Under the pieces are notes generated by a model. It made no database searches, was not told the DNA's origin, and worked only from the letters and a program-made list of their open reading frames with translations. From the NCBI RefSeq assembly GCF_019457535.1, contig NZ_CP080417.1, positions 558,001 through 622,000 of the forward strand: a stretch of 64,000 bases of DNA, in the 5' to 3' direction. Origin of the DNA: Shewanella halotolerans (GTDB lineage: Bacteria; Pseudomonadota; Gammaproteobacteria; Enterobacterales; Shewanellaceae). Shown in pieces: positions 47,312 to 56,679 of this stretch. The position numbers and the translations under genes are program-made. Numbering within the stretch: position 1 is the first letter of the stretch; each line of letters starts with the position of its first letter.

Positions 47312-48133
47312 TTATCGAAAACTGAGAGCTATCCTTCCCCAGTCAGACAGCAGGAAGTCACGAACACGCTCACTGTCTCCCTCCGTACTACATGCCCACA
47401 ATTCGGCACAGGTTCTGCCTGCGATATTGGATCCTGTGCCTTTTTCCGTATCAGGGCGACTGTTGTTGAGACGGGCGATTTCGTCGTTGAAAAACTGGGT
47501 ATAGTCAGGCGCAGTGACAGTGATGGTTTCCATCTCACCGACAGGTGCATTACTGCCAGGTTTATTGCTGGCTTGCGCATCCAGCAGGGCATAAAGCGTT
47601 GGCAGGGTGAGTGTTTGGCCTTGTTGGGACGCTTTAAGTTGCTTGGCAAATTTTTGCGCCTCTTGGTTGTTGAGCTCATAGGCCTTGGCTAGCCAGTGAT
47701 CGGCTTCGGCAAGGTCTTGTTTAACGAGTTCGTTGCCAAGATAAATTTTACCCAATACGAAGGCGCTGGGAGAGAAACCGACTTTACTGCTGCGTTTGAG
47801 CAGTGTGATGCCTTTGTCTATATCTCTATCTTTTGAATCTTGAAGATACATGATCCCGGCCTTGTACTGGGCCGTGGTATTGCCAAACTTGGCGGCACGT
47901 CTAAACCACTTGAAAGCTTGCTCCATATCTTTCTCTGTGCCATAGCCGGCATAGTAGAGTTCGCCCAGGGTCGCCATGGCGTCCGAATGGCCTCGCTTGG
48001 TCAAGATGGTATAGGCCTTGAAATATTCCTGGCATTCAGCCGTGTCGCATTCGGGAAGCCCGGCAGCAAAGCCTTGGGAGGTAACCGCCAACAGGCTTAG
48101 TCCAACTGAGAGTGCTTTGAGTCTCTTCTTCAT
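47312..48133 (-). CDS. Periplasmic Sel1-repeat protein, tandem paralog 2
   Basis: A 273-residue paralog of the genes on both sides. It has a signal peptide (LSVGLSLLAVTSQGFA-AG), the Cys pair LPECDTAECQEY, Sel1 repeats (DAMATLGELYYAGYGTEKDM, QAFKWFRRAAKFGNTTAQYK), and the C-terminal module METITVTAPDYTQF, RLNNSRPDTEKGTGSNIAGR, TCAELWACSTEGDSERVRD. The tail is short (LSFR). Of two adjacent ATGs (48136 and 48133) the second has better spacing to AAGGA and aligns with paralog 1. A 12-bp tandem repeat (47299-47322) spans the stop codon. Function unknown. Confidence 0.82.
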   Translation of the reverse strand: MKKRLKALSVGLSLLAVTSQGFAAGLPECDTAECQEYFKAYTILTKRGHSDAMATLGELYYAGYGTEKDMEQAFKWFRRAAKFGNTTAQYKAGIMYLQDSKDRDIDKGITLLKRSSKVGFSPSAFVLGKIYLGNELVKQDLAEADHWLAKAYELNNQEAQKFAKQLKASQQGQTLTLPTLYALLDAQASNKPGSNAPVGEMETITVTAPDYTQFFNDEIARLNNSRPDTEKGTGSNIAGRTCAELWACSTEGDSERVRDFLLSDWGRIALSFR

Positions 48134-48215
48134 CATCTCGTCCTTTGATAGCGCTGACAAAACTCCAACTCTTAAAGCCTGAAAGAGGCTTTAAGTACCA
48201 CTCGTTGAAATGGAT

Positions 48216-49043
48216 TTACCTAACATTTAAGGCCAATGCGATAGTGCCCCAATCCGATAACTGTAGGTCTCTAATGCGTTCGCTGTCGCCCTTACTGCTG
48301 CATGCCCAGATATCTGAGCAGGTTCGTCCGGCGATGCTGGAGCCGGTTCCCTTTGCCGTGTCGGGACGACTCTGGTTAAGTTGAGCTATCTCCTCATCGA
48401 AATAGGCGGCATAGTCAGGGGCCTCAACCAGTATTATCTCCATCTCTTCCAAAGATGATTTACTGTCGGCCGCGACGGGCTTTTCGGCATCGACAAGTGC
48501 AAACAGTTTAGGCAGCGGGAGCTTGGCTGTATTGGGCGATTCTCTAAGGGTTTTGGCAAATTTCATTGCCTCTAAGTTGTTGAGCTTATAAGCGAGCGTC
48601 AGCCACCTGTCCGTTGCGGCAAGATCTCTTGGGATCAGTTTGTCTTGCAGGTAGATCTTGCCTAAGGCTAGCGCGCTTGGTGAAAACGTCGCTTTGGCGC
48701 TACGTTTTAGCAAAGCGATCCCTTTGTCGATATCTTGGTATGCAGAGGTTTGCAAGTACATGATCCCGGCTTTATATTGCGCTGTGGTGTGGCCAAACTT
48801 GGCGGCGCGTCTAAACCACTTAAAGGCCTTATCGAGATCTTTTTCCGTGCCATAGCCCGAGTAGTAGAGCTCGCCAAGCGTCGCCATTGCGCTCGAATGA
48901 CCCCGTTTGGTCAAGATAGTATAGGCGTCAAAATAGGCCTCGCATTCTGCCGTTTTACAAGGGGCTAACTGAGTTGCATTGCAAAGAGGGGCTATCGCGA
49001 CCAAAGCTGCTACGAACAAAAGCTTATTCACGATTCGCTGCAT
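48216..49043 (-). CDS. Periplasmic Sel1-repeat protein, tandem paralog 3
   Basis: A 275-residue paralog, first and most diverged of the three. It has a signal peptide (LLFVAALVAIAPLCNA-TQ), a Cys pair (LAPCKTAECEAYFDAY), and Sel1 repeats (AMATLGELYYSGYGTEKDLD, KAFKWFRRAAKFGHTTAQYK). The C-terminal module is kept: EAPDYAAYFDEEIAQLNQ, SRPDTAKGTGSSIAGR, TCSDIWACSSKGDSERIRD. The TonB-box-like stretch of its sisters is altered (MEIILVEAPDY), which suggests looser constraint there. Gaps of 82 and 145 bases separate the three genes, so each may have its own promoter or they may form one transcript. Function unknown. Confidence 0.82.
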   Translation of the reverse strand: MQRIVNKLLFVAALVAIAPLCNATQLAPCKTAECEAYFDAYTILTKRGHSSAMATLGELYYSGYGTEKDLDKAFKWFRRAAKFGHTTAQYKAGIMYLQTSAYQDIDKGIALLKRSAKATFSPSALALGKIYLQDKLIPRDLAATDRWLTLAYKLNNLEAMKFAKTLRESPNTAKLPLPKLFALVDAEKPVAADSKSSLEEMEIILVEAPDYAAYFDEEIAQLNQSRPDTAKGTGSSIAGRTCSDIWACSSKGDSERIRDLQLSDWGTIALALNVR

Positions 49044-49276
49044 GCCGATATCCTTTAGTAAAATGTTAATAACTATTACTATCAGTAACTAATGGAGAGT
49101 GCCATAGTACTAAAGTGCTAATGTTTGGTGATCTCTTAGTCCTCTCCCGGCATGGCTAAGAGCGGGCTCGATTTAGGAATTTTTAATCTATTCAGAACAA
49201 GGTCAGATATTTAGCCTGTTGGCATTAAGTGGCTCAAGTTGTCTGGTAGGAAGGGCAGGATTGGCAAGGGGGAGTG

Positions 49277-50404
49277 ATGGACAAGCTTGATGCGATCGTT
49301 ATCGGTGCCGGTGTGGTTGGGCTCGCGGTGGCGGCTAGCTTGAGTCGGCGTTTTGGTAATGTGCTGATCATAGATCGCGCCGAGACAATAGGCACTGGCA
49401 TCAGCAGTCGCAACAGTGAGGTGATCCACGCGGGGATCTACTACCCGACGGGGAGTCTCAAGGCGCAGCTTTGCGTTGAGGGTAAACAGCAGCTGTATGC
49501 CTATTGTCGTCGCCGGGGTGTCGCCGTGAATCCCCTGGGTAAGCTGATAGTGGCGACTCAGGCCGAGCAGGAGGCGCAGCTTGACGCCTTGCTGGTAAAC
49601 GCTCGGGCCAATGGGGTCGATGATCTTGTCCCCCTTGGTCGCCGGCAACTGCTGACGCTCGAGCCGGCGCTCAAGGCATCTGCCGGGTTACTCTCTCCCT
49701 CTACCGGTATTGTCGACAGTCATGGCTTGATGTTGAGTCTGCTGGCTGAGGCGGAGGATCATGGTACGATATTCTGCCCCCATACCGAGTTTATCACCGC
49801 CCAGACCGATGCGAATGGCTTTAGGGTGGAGCTGATGCAGCAAGGGGAGCGGGTGAGTCTGGATACCATCTACCTGATCAACTGCGCCGGTCTATATGCC
49901 ACAGAAGTGACGACGCGTATTGAGGGGCTGGCAGAGTCGCTCATTCCACAGCGTTATTGGTGCAAGGGACATTACTTCGCCTATCAGGGCAAGAGCCCGT
50001 TTTCGCATCTCATCTATCCCGTGCCCGAGCCTGGGCTGAAAGGCTTAGGGATCCACGCGACCTTAGATCTCGGCGGCCAGCTTAAGTTTGGCCCGGATAC
50101 TCAATACATGGTACCTAACTCTCTGGAAGACTATCGGGTGCCAGAAGCGCTGCGCCAGCGTTTTCATCAGGCGATTTCGCGTTATTACCCAGGCATAGCA
50201 ATCGAGCGGCTACAGACTGCCTACGCCGGGATCCGTCCTAAGTTACAGGGGCCCGATGACACCGAGGTGGCTGATTTTATGATTCAGGGGGAGGTGCAGC
50301 ATGGCATACCAGGCTTGGTGAATCTGTTGGGAATCGAATCCCCCGGATTAACGGCGAGTCTGGCCATTGCCGAACAGGTCTCCCTGCAGTTAGGCACGCC
50401 ATAA
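49277..50404 (+). CDS. lhgO: FAD-dependent oxidoreductase, L-2-hydroxyglutarate oxidase type
   Basis: A 375-residue flavoprotein of the D-amino-acid-oxidase-like (DAO) superfamily. The N-terminal FAD-binding motif is AIVIGAGVVGLAVAASLSRR, followed by ISSRNSEVIHAGIYYPTGSL, which is characteristic of L2HGDH/LhgO proteins. Further matches are GIVDSHGLMLSLL, NCAGLYA, GHYFAYQGKSPFSHLIYPVP and GIESPGLTASLAIAEQV. The expected reaction is oxidation of L-2-hydroxyglutarate to 2-oxoglutarate, with electrons passed to quinone. The ATG at 49277 follows AGGGGGAGTG; a GTG one codon earlier is less likely. The terminator is shared with convergent deaD. Confidence 0.85.
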   Translation: MDKLDAIVIGAGVVGLAVAASLSRRFGNVLIIDRAETIGTGISSRNSEVIHAGIYYPTGSLKAQLCVEGKQQLYAYCRRRGVAVNPLGKLIVATQAEQEAQLDALLVNARANGVDDLVPLGRRQLLTLEPALKASAGLLSPSTGIVDSHGLMLSLLAEAEDHGTIFCPHTEFITAQTDANGFRVELMQQGERVSLDTIYLINCAGLYATEVTTRIEGLAESLIPQRYWCKGHYFAYQGKSPFSHLIYPVPEPGLKGLGIHATLDLGGQLKFGPDTQYMVPNSLEDYRVPEALRQRFHQAISRYYPGIAIERLQTAYAGIRPKLQGPDDTEVADFMIQGEVQHGIPGLVNLLGIESPGLTASLAIAEQVSLQLGTP

Positions 50405-50430
50405 AAAAGGAGCCGATGGGCTCCTTTTAT
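50403..50430. terminator. Bidirectional terminator between lhgO and deaD
   Basis: AAAAGGAGCC-GATG-GGCTCCTTTT has A-rich and T-rich flanks on both sides. Confidence 0.88.
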
Positions 50431-50467
50431 TGGGTTCACGCGCTTTTATTGCGCCAGTGACGGGGCG

Positions 50468-52267
50468 TTAGCCGTTGTCTCTGTTGCCCTTGCGGTGTGA
50501 CTTGCGCTCACCCACAGGCTTGCGACGACGTGGTGCTCGGTTGTCATCGCTGGCGTTGACCATTTCACTGCCCGCTTCACGGATGTTTAGTGGCTTACCA
50601 CATACGCGTACCTTCTTCAGGTGTTGCAGGACATCCTTTGGCATGCCTTCTGGCAGATCGATCGAGGTGATCTGATCGAACAGTTGGATCTGGCCTATGT
50701 AGCGGCTGTCGATGTTGGCTTCGTTAGCGACGGCGCCGACGATGTTGCCTACACCCACACCATGGTCACGACCCACGTCTAGCACGTAACGGCACATCTT
50801 GACGTCTGGATGATCTTTCAGGGTATCGGCCTGGCCCAGGTTTGTCGGGGTCGGACGCGATTCGCGGCGGCCGCGAGGAGCACGATCTGAGCGTTCACCA
50901 CGGTCACGCGAGTTGCGCTCGTCACGGCTATCGCGCTGACGCTCCTGGATAGGAGGCAGTTGCAGAGGACGCTCCTGCTGAACCATGTTCAACAGCGCGG
51001 CCGCAAGCACTTCTGTGTCCACTTCCAGTTGCTGACACAGTTGGGCGACGGCGCCATGCATGAAGTCCAGGGATTCGTTGTCGATGGTGTTAGATACCTG
51101 CTCACCCAGACGCGACAGACGACGCTCGGCCACTGTCTCAGGGCTTGGCACGTTCATCGGCGAGATACGGCTCTTGGTCGCACGCTCAATGGTACGCAGC
51201 ATGCGCATCTCTCTGTGGGTGACGAACAGAATCGCCATACCGGTACGACCGGCGCGGCCGGTACGACCGATACGGTGTACGTAGGCTTCGGTGTCGTAGG
51301 GGATATCATAGTTGATCACGTGACCGATACGCTCAACGTCCAGACCACGGGCTGCCACGTCGGTGGCGATCAGAATATCCAGCTTGCCACGCTTAAGCTG
51401 ATCGACGGCGCGCTCACGGGCCTGTTGGTTCATGTCGCCATGCAGTGGCGATGAGGCATAACCACGGGCTTCAAGCTTCTCGGCCAGCTCAACACAAGAG
51501 TTACGGGTACGTACGAAGATGATGATACCTTCGGTGTTTTCCACTTCCAGTACGCGTACCAGAGCCTCGAGTTTGTTGTGCTGAGACACCTGCACGAAAC
51601 GCTGCTCGATAGACTCAACCGTGGTGTGGCTTGCGGCGATGCTGATGTGTTCCGGCGTTTGCAGGTACTTGTTGGCGACGCGCTTGATCTGCTCAGGCAT
51701 GGTGGCCGAGAAGAGTGCCAGTTGACGCTCCTGTGGCGTGTGTTCCAGGATCCATTCGATGTCGTCGATAAAGCCCATCTTGAGCATTTCGTCGGCCTCA
51801 TCGAGTACCAAGGCGTTGAGTGTCTCTAGCTTAAGGGTGCCACGACGCATATGGTCCATGACACGGCCTGGTGTACCCACGACGATCTGTGGGCCACGAC
51901 GCAGGGCGTTAAGCTGTTGATGCATGCTCTGACCGCCGTAGATAGGCAGTACGTGCAGGCCTTTCATAAATTTGGAGTAGCTACCGAAGGCTTCGGCAAC
52001 CTGTACCGCCAGTTCGCGGGTCGGTGCCAGTACCAGAATTTGTGGCACGTTGCGATTAGGATCGATAGCGTTGAGCAGGGGCAGGGCAAAGGCACCGGTT
52101 TTACCCGTACCGGTTTGCGCCTGGCCTAGAATATCTTTACCCGCCATGAGGGGGTCGATACTGGCGGCCTGGATCGGCGTAGGTTTTTCATAACCTAGCT
52201 CGTCGAGAGCACGCAACAAAGGCTCGGACAGGCCGAGTTCGCGGAAAGTTTTTTCACTGGATGACAT
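50468..52267 (-). CDS. deaD: ATP-dependent DEAD-box RNA helicase DeaD/CsdA
   Basis: A 599-residue RNA helicase used in ribosome assembly and RNA remodelling, often cold-induced. Motifs in order: PTPIQAASI (Q motif), AQTGTGKTGAFALPLL (Walker A), PTRELAVQVAEAF, TPGRVMDHMRRG, VLDEADEML, SATMPEQIKR, IIFVRTRN, ATDVAARGLDVERIGHVINY and HRIGRTGRAGRTG. After about 440 come a DeaD-type RNA-binding domain and a basic tail (RRRKPVGERKSHRKGNRDNG). The frame opens 48 codons further upstream, but the extension has no helicase similarity and the ATG at 52267 begins the standard MSSSEKTFRELGLSEPLL. AAGG lies about ten bases upstream. Confidence 0.95.
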   Translation of the reverse strand: MSSSEKTFRELGLSEPLLRALDELGYEKPTPIQAASIDPLMAGKDILGQAQTGTGKTGAFALPLLNAIDPNRNVPQILVLAPTRELAVQVAEAFGSYSKFMKGLHVLPIYGGQSMHQQLNALRRGPQIVVGTPGRVMDHMRRGTLKLETLNALVLDEADEMLKMGFIDDIEWILEHTPQERQLALFSATMPEQIKRVANKYLQTPEHISIAASHTTVESIEQRFVQVSQHNKLEALVRVLEVENTEGIIIFVRTRNSCVELAEKLEARGYASSPLHGDMNQQARERAVDQLKRGKLDILIATDVAARGLDVERIGHVINYDIPYDTEAYVHRIGRTGRAGRTGMAILFVTHREMRMLRTIERATKSRISPMNVPSPETVAERRLSRLGEQVSNTIDNESLDFMHGAVAQLCQQLEVDTEVLAAALLNMVQQERPLQLPPIQERQRDSRDERNSRDRGERSDRAPRGRRESRPTPTNLGQADTLKDHPDVKMCRYVLDVGRDHGVGVGNIVGAVANEANIDSRYIGQIQLFDQITSIDLPEGMPKDVLQHLKKVRVCGKPLNIREAGSEMVNASDDNRAPRRRKPVGERKSHRKGNRDNG

Positions 52268-52514
52268 GGGTTGTAGCCTTGTGGTGTAACTAAAGTGCAG
52301 AGACTGCACCAAAAGATGTAAAAGACAGAAAATCAACCCCGTGTCGACTTCCCGCACCGAAAACGAATCAGTAAGCCGATTATTATAACAGTAAGCCAGA
52401 GAACTTTCCACCGCCTGGCATAATTTTCGCAGTAAACTCAGGTGTCGTTAATTTAACCATTTAGTTAACAGTGAGTTACATTTTTCAAAAATACAGAAAT
52501 CCCTGTGTTTTGTA

Positions 52515-53552
52515 TTAGTTATTCAAGAGATAAGTGTCAATTATTAACAGTTTATAGGCGGTTTCCGTAACAGCGGCCAGAAAATTAACATCTATCTTAC
52601 TCGCCTCGTCACTGGGTTGGTGGTAATCCTTGTGGGGCGGCACACCGAAGTAGAGCCAGGGGATGCCTGCCTGATGAAAAGGATAATGATCTGAGGCTCT
52701 TAACCAATCGACTTTCTGTATCGTCTTGCCCGCTTCCGGCGGATGATTGGCGCGAATACAAAGATTGACCGTCTGCTCCAGCCGGGCCTTGATCTGCTCG
52801 AACTGGCTAAAACCGCGGCGGCCTTCCAGGTAAATACGGCTGTTGCGTGCGGGGCGGCCTATCATGTCGAGATTGACCATCAGCTGGATCTGACTCGGTT
52901 TGAGCTTGGCATCAGGCGCCATCAGACCGTCGACAAAGGCCTTGGAACCGTAGAGACCCGGCTCTTCGGCGTCGGTGGCGATAAACATCAGGTTTGCGTC
53001 TCTTGGTAGGCGTGCGCTGTGGGTAGCGATCTCTAGCAGACCGGCGACCCCTGAGGCATTGTCGTCGGCGCCGTGATAGAGCTTATAGCCCTGTTTGCCC
53101 AAGTGATCATAGTGGGCGACCACCAGACGCCAACTGTCGCTGGGCTCGCTTGCCGGCAATATGCCTATGATGTTGGTGCCAAGGCGGGTGCCGAACTGAT
53201 AGTCGTATTCAAAGTTGTGATCGAAACGGCCCTGCCAGGGAGTGAGACCCGCCTGATGCATCTGACCGATTACGTAATCTCTGGCCAGGACGGCGCCGTC
53301 TGTGCCTGTCTTGCGCCCGGCGAATTGATCGCTGCTGAGGGTCTCGACGTGGGCGAGGAGCCGTGCTTGATCGCTCCAGGTGAGCTGGTACTCATCGCCG
53401 CAGCGCCTATCGTTCGCGCTCTCGGCGCAGCCTACCAGGCCTAGCGTGATCAGGCTCAGGGTGAACAGGCCCAGCTTAAGTAGACTTAGCAGTGGTGCGA
53501 GCCTTAAGTAGTGCTTATGGACAGGGGCGTAGGGACTTCTCAATGACGGCAA
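52515..53552 (-). CDS. M28-family zinc peptidase, predicted lipoprotein
   Basis: A 345-residue aminopeptidase-like protein with an N-terminal hydrophobic segment and lipobox (LITLGLVGCAES), so likely anchored in the periplasm. The two-zinc ligands of family M28 are visible: His in LVVAHYDHLGKQG, Asp in HGADDNASGVAGL, Glu pair in IATDAEEPGLYGSK, Asp in NLDMIGRPAR and the final His in KDYHQPSDEASK. Cleavage of N-terminal residues from peptides is expected. Several upstream codons precede the hydrophobic part, so an internal start is possible. Confidence 0.88.
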   Translation of the reverse strand: MPSLRSPYAPVHKHYLRLAPLLSLLKLGLFTLSLITLGLVGCAESANDRRCGDEYQLTWSDQARLLAHVETLSSDQFAGRKTGTDGAVLARDYVIGQMHQAGLTPWQGRFDHNFEYDYQFGTRLGTNIIGILPASEPSDSWRLVVAHYDHLGKQGYKLYHGADDNASGVAGLLEIATHSARLPRDANLMFIATDAEEPGLYGSKAFVDGLMAPDAKLKPSQIQLMVNLDMIGRPARNSRIYLEGRRGFSQFEQIKARLEQTVNLCIRANHPPEAGKTIQKVDWLRASDHYPFHQAGIPWLYFGVPPHKDYHQPSDEASKIDVNFLAAVTETAYKLLIIDTYLLNN

Positions 53553-53599
53553 TCCTCGGGTCTGAATACTTCTAAGCTACCCCTGTTTGCCGGGGAAGG

Positions 53600-53636
53600 A
53601 AACAAAAAAGCCAGCCTGTCGAGGCTGGCTTCTTAA
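53600..53636 (-). terminator. Terminator of uvrA
   Basis: On the minus strand, AAGAAGCCAGCC-TCGACA-GGCTGGCTTTTTTG is a typical stem and U-tract, 16 bases after the uvrA stop. Confidence 0.9.
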
Positions 53637-53651
53637 GGCCGTCAGCTTGAG

Positions 53652-56477
53652 TTAGCCCTTTAACAGCGGCTTGAGGAAGCGCGCCGTGTGGGAGCTTGGA
53701 TGCTTGGCGACCTGCTCAGGTGTGCCGCTGACCAGTATGGTGCCGCCACCGGAGCCGCCCTCTGGGCCGAGGTCGACGATCCAGTCCGCCGTCTTGATCA
53801 CATCCAGGTTATGCTCGATAACCACTATGGTGTTGCCATGGGCCTTGAGGCGATGCAGCACATCCAGCAGCAGCTGAATGTCGGCAAAATGCAGACCCGT
53901 GGTAGGCTCATCCAGAATATAGAGGGTCTTGCCGGTATCGCGTTTCGACAGCTCCTTGGCCAGCTTAACCCTTTGAGCCTCACCACCAGAGAGGGTGGTG
54001 GCGCTCTGGCCCAGGCCGATGTAGGAGAGACCGACCTCCATCAGGGTCTGCAGCTTGCGGGCGATGGCCGGCACGGCGTCGAAGAACTCGCGCGCCTCCT
54101 CGACCGTCATCTCCAGTACCTCGTGGATGTTCTTACCCTTGTAGCGTACCTCCAGGGTCTCGCGGTTATAGCGCTTGCTCTTACAGCTGTCACAGGGCAC
54201 ATACACATCCGGCAGGAAGTGCATCTCCACCTTGATCAGGCCATCGCCCTGGCAGGCCTCACAGCGTCCGCCCTTGACGTTGAAGGAGAAACGCCCCGGC
54301 TTGTAGCCACGGGTTCTCGCCTCCTGGGTGGCGGCAAACAGCTCGCGGATCGGGGTAAAGATCCCCGTATAGGTAGCCGGGTTAGAGCGCGGCGTGCGGC
54401 CGATGGGGCTCTGGTCGATATCCACCACCTTGTCGCAGTGATCCATGCCTGAGACTTTCTGATAAGGCGCGGGTTCATCGACCGTGGCGCCGTTGAGCTG
54501 GCGATGAGCGATCTTGTAGAAGGTGTCGTTGATCAGGGTCGACTTGCCCGAGCCCGATACCCCAGTGACACAGGTAAACAGGCCGACGGGAATGGTGAGG
54601 TCGACCTGCTTGAGGTTGTTGCCCGAGGCGCCGAAGAGTTCGATCACCTTGCTGGCATCGTACTGGGCGCGTTTCTCGCTGATATGGATCTGCTTCTTAC
54701 CCGAGATATATTGGCCTGTGACCGACTCGTCGCAGGCGATAATCTCCTTGAGCGGGCCGTCGCAGATCACCTGACCGCCATGCACCCCGGCGCCCGGGCC
54801 GATATCGATAATATGATCCGCCATGCGGATGGCATCTTCGTCGTGTTCGACCACGATTACCGTGTTGCCGAGATCCCTAAGGTGGATCAAGGTGTTGAGC
54901 AGGCGCTCATTGTCTCGCTGGTGCAGGCCGATGGAGGGTTCATCCAGCACATACATGACGCCAACTAGGCCGGCGCCGATTTGGCTGGCCAGACGGATAC
55001 GCTGGGCCTCGCCGCCGGAGAGGGTGTCGGCCGAGCGTGACAGGCTCAGATAGTTGAGGCCGACGTTCACCAGGAAGCCGAGGCGATCGCGCACCTCCTT
55101 GAGGATCTTCTCAGCGATCTGTGCCCGCTGGCCGGTCAGGCTCAGCTGCTCGAAGTATTCCATCGCCTCGCCGATAGACCACTCAGTGAGTCTCGGCAGG
55201 TTGAGGTCTTCGATAAACACATGGCGGGCCTCTTCACGCAGGCGAGAGCCACCACAGCTGCTACAGGCTTGGGTGTTGATATACTTGGCCAGCTCTTCGC
55301 GTACCGCGTTTGATTCCGTCTCGCGGTAGCGTCTGTCCATGTTATTGAGGATCCCTTCGAAGGGGTGGTTGCGCACCACCACATCGCCGCGATCGTTAAT
55401 GTATTTGAACGCTATGCTCTCCTTGCCTGAGCCGTGCAGCACTATGTTGCGTATCTTGGCGCTCAGTTTCTCAAACGGCGCCTCGACATCGAACTTATAG
55501 TGCTCCGCCAGCGAGGTGAGCATCTGGAAATAGTAGAAGTTGCGTCTGTCCCAGCCGCGGATCGCGCCGCCAGCCAGTGAGAGTTCGGTATTGGTGATCA
55601 CCCTGTCGGCATCGAAAAATTGTTGCACGCCCAGGCCATCACAGGTGGGGCATGCACCGGCCGGGTTGTTGAAAGAGAAGATGCGCGGCTCCAGCTCTGC
55701 CATGGAGTACCCACAGTGGGTACAGGCAAAGTTGGCCGAGAACAGCAGTTCTTCGCTGTCGCCGTCCATGGAGGCGACGGTGGCGATACCGCCAGAGAGT
55801 TCCAGCGCGGTCTCGAAGGATTCTGCCAGACGCTGCTGCAGATCGTCACGCACCTTGAAGCGATCTACCACCACCTCGATGGTGTGCTTTACGTGGAGCT
55901 CCAGCGCCGGGGGATCGGACAGGTCGCACACCTCGCCGTCGATACGGGCGCGGATAAAGCCCTGGGCCGCCAGGCTGTCCAGCAGCTTGACGTGTTCGCC
56001 TTTGCGGTCGTTGATCACCGGGGCCAGCAGCATCTGCCGGCTGCCCTCTGGCAGGGTGAGTACCTTGTCGACCATCTGGCTGACGGTCTGCGCCGCCAGT
56101 GGTTGGTTGTGAGTCGGACATCTCGGCTCGCCGACACGGGCAAACAGCAGACGCAGGTAGTCGTAGATCTCTGTGATGGTGCCCACGGTGGAGCGCGGGT
56201 TATGGGAGGTCGATTTCTGTTCGATTGAGATCGCCGGACTCAGGCCCTCGATATGATCCACATCTGGCTTCTCCATCAGGCTGAGGAACTGGCGCGCATA
56301 AGCCGACAAGGATTCGACATAACGACGCTGGCCCTCGGCGTAGAGGGTGTCGAAGGCGAGTGAGGATTTTCCTGAACCCGACAGGCCAGTGATCACAATA
56401 AGCTTATCTCTGGGGATCGTCAGGTTGATGTTTTTGAGATTGTGGGTGCGGGCGCCACGAACTTCAATCTTGTCCAT
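53652..56477 (-). CDS. uvrA: Excinuclease ABC subunit A
   Basis: A 941-residue DNA-damage-recognition ATPase of nucleotide excision repair. There are two ABC modules. The first has Walker A GLSGSGKSSLAFDTLYAEGQ (about 31-38) and signature LSGGEAQRIRLASQIG; the second has GVSGSGKSTLINDTFYKIA and LSGGEAQRVKLAKEL. Zinc modules show CTHCGYSMAELEPRIFSF with CPTCDGLG, and CEACQGDGLIKVEMHF with CDSCKSKRYN. Length is that of E. coli UvrA. It is transcribed divergently from the yajR-like gene. No clear LexA box (CTGT-N8-ACAG) was found in the 202-bp gap. Confidence 0.98.
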   Translation of the reverse strand: MDKIEVRGARTHNLKNINLTIPRDKLIVITGLSGSGKSSLAFDTLYAEGQRRYVESLSAYARQFLSLMEKPDVDHIEGLSPAISIEQKSTSHNPRSTVGTITEIYDYLRLLFARVGEPRCPTHNQPLAAQTVSQMVDKVLTLPEGSRQMLLAPVINDRKGEHVKLLDSLAAQGFIRARIDGEVCDLSDPPALELHVKHTIEVVVDRFKVRDDLQQRLAESFETALELSGGIATVASMDGDSEELLFSANFACTHCGYSMAELEPRIFSFNNPAGACPTCDGLGVQQFFDADRVITNTELSLAGGAIRGWDRRNFYYFQMLTSLAEHYKFDVEAPFEKLSAKIRNIVLHGSGKESIAFKYINDRGDVVVRNHPFEGILNNMDRRYRETESNAVREELAKYINTQACSSCGGSRLREEARHVFIEDLNLPRLTEWSIGEAMEYFEQLSLTGQRAQIAEKILKEVRDRLGFLVNVGLNYLSLSRSADTLSGGEAQRIRLASQIGAGLVGVMYVLDEPSIGLHQRDNERLLNTLIHLRDLGNTVIVVEHDEDAIRMADHIIDIGPGAGVHGGQVICDGPLKEIIACDESVTGQYISGKKQIHISEKRAQYDASKVIELFGASGNNLKQVDLTIPVGLFTCVTGVSGSGKSTLINDTFYKIAHRQLNGATVDEPAPYQKVSGMDHCDKVVDIDQSPIGRTPRSNPATYTGIFTPIRELFAATQEARTRGYKPGRFSFNVKGGRCEACQGDGLIKVEMHFLPDVYVPCDSCKSKRYNRETLEVRYKGKNIHEVLEMTVEEAREFFDAVPAIARKLQTLMEVGLSYIGLGQSATTLSGGEAQRVKLAKELSKRDTGKTLYILDEPTTGLHFADIQLLLDVLHRLKAHGNTIVVIEHNLDVIKTADWIVDLGPEGGSGGGTILVSGTPEQVAKHPSSHTARFLKPLLKG

Positions 56478-56679
56478 CTGTGTCTCTGGTTGTGCCGAAA
56501 AAGAGACTGATTATCGCATAAAAATTGAGTTAGGTCATAGAAAAGCCCAGCCTGTGATCTGGCCATGAGGGGAGGGCAATTGCGCATTTTGCTCGCATCT
56601 TCAACTTTTCTTTTTGAGCTATTTCTCCGCTTCGTGATAAACTGCGCGACTTATTTATGAATACAGATCAGGGCGAATA

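Noticed and set aside
52268..52411. N-terminal extension of DeaD (48 codons)
   Set aside because: The extension has no helicase similarity, and the standard DeaD N-terminus starts at the ATG at 52267.
56478..56679. LexA/SOS box upstream of uvrA
   Set aside because: No CTGT-N8-ACAG or close variant was found in the gap; ATACAG near 56660 lacks a partner half at the right spacing.
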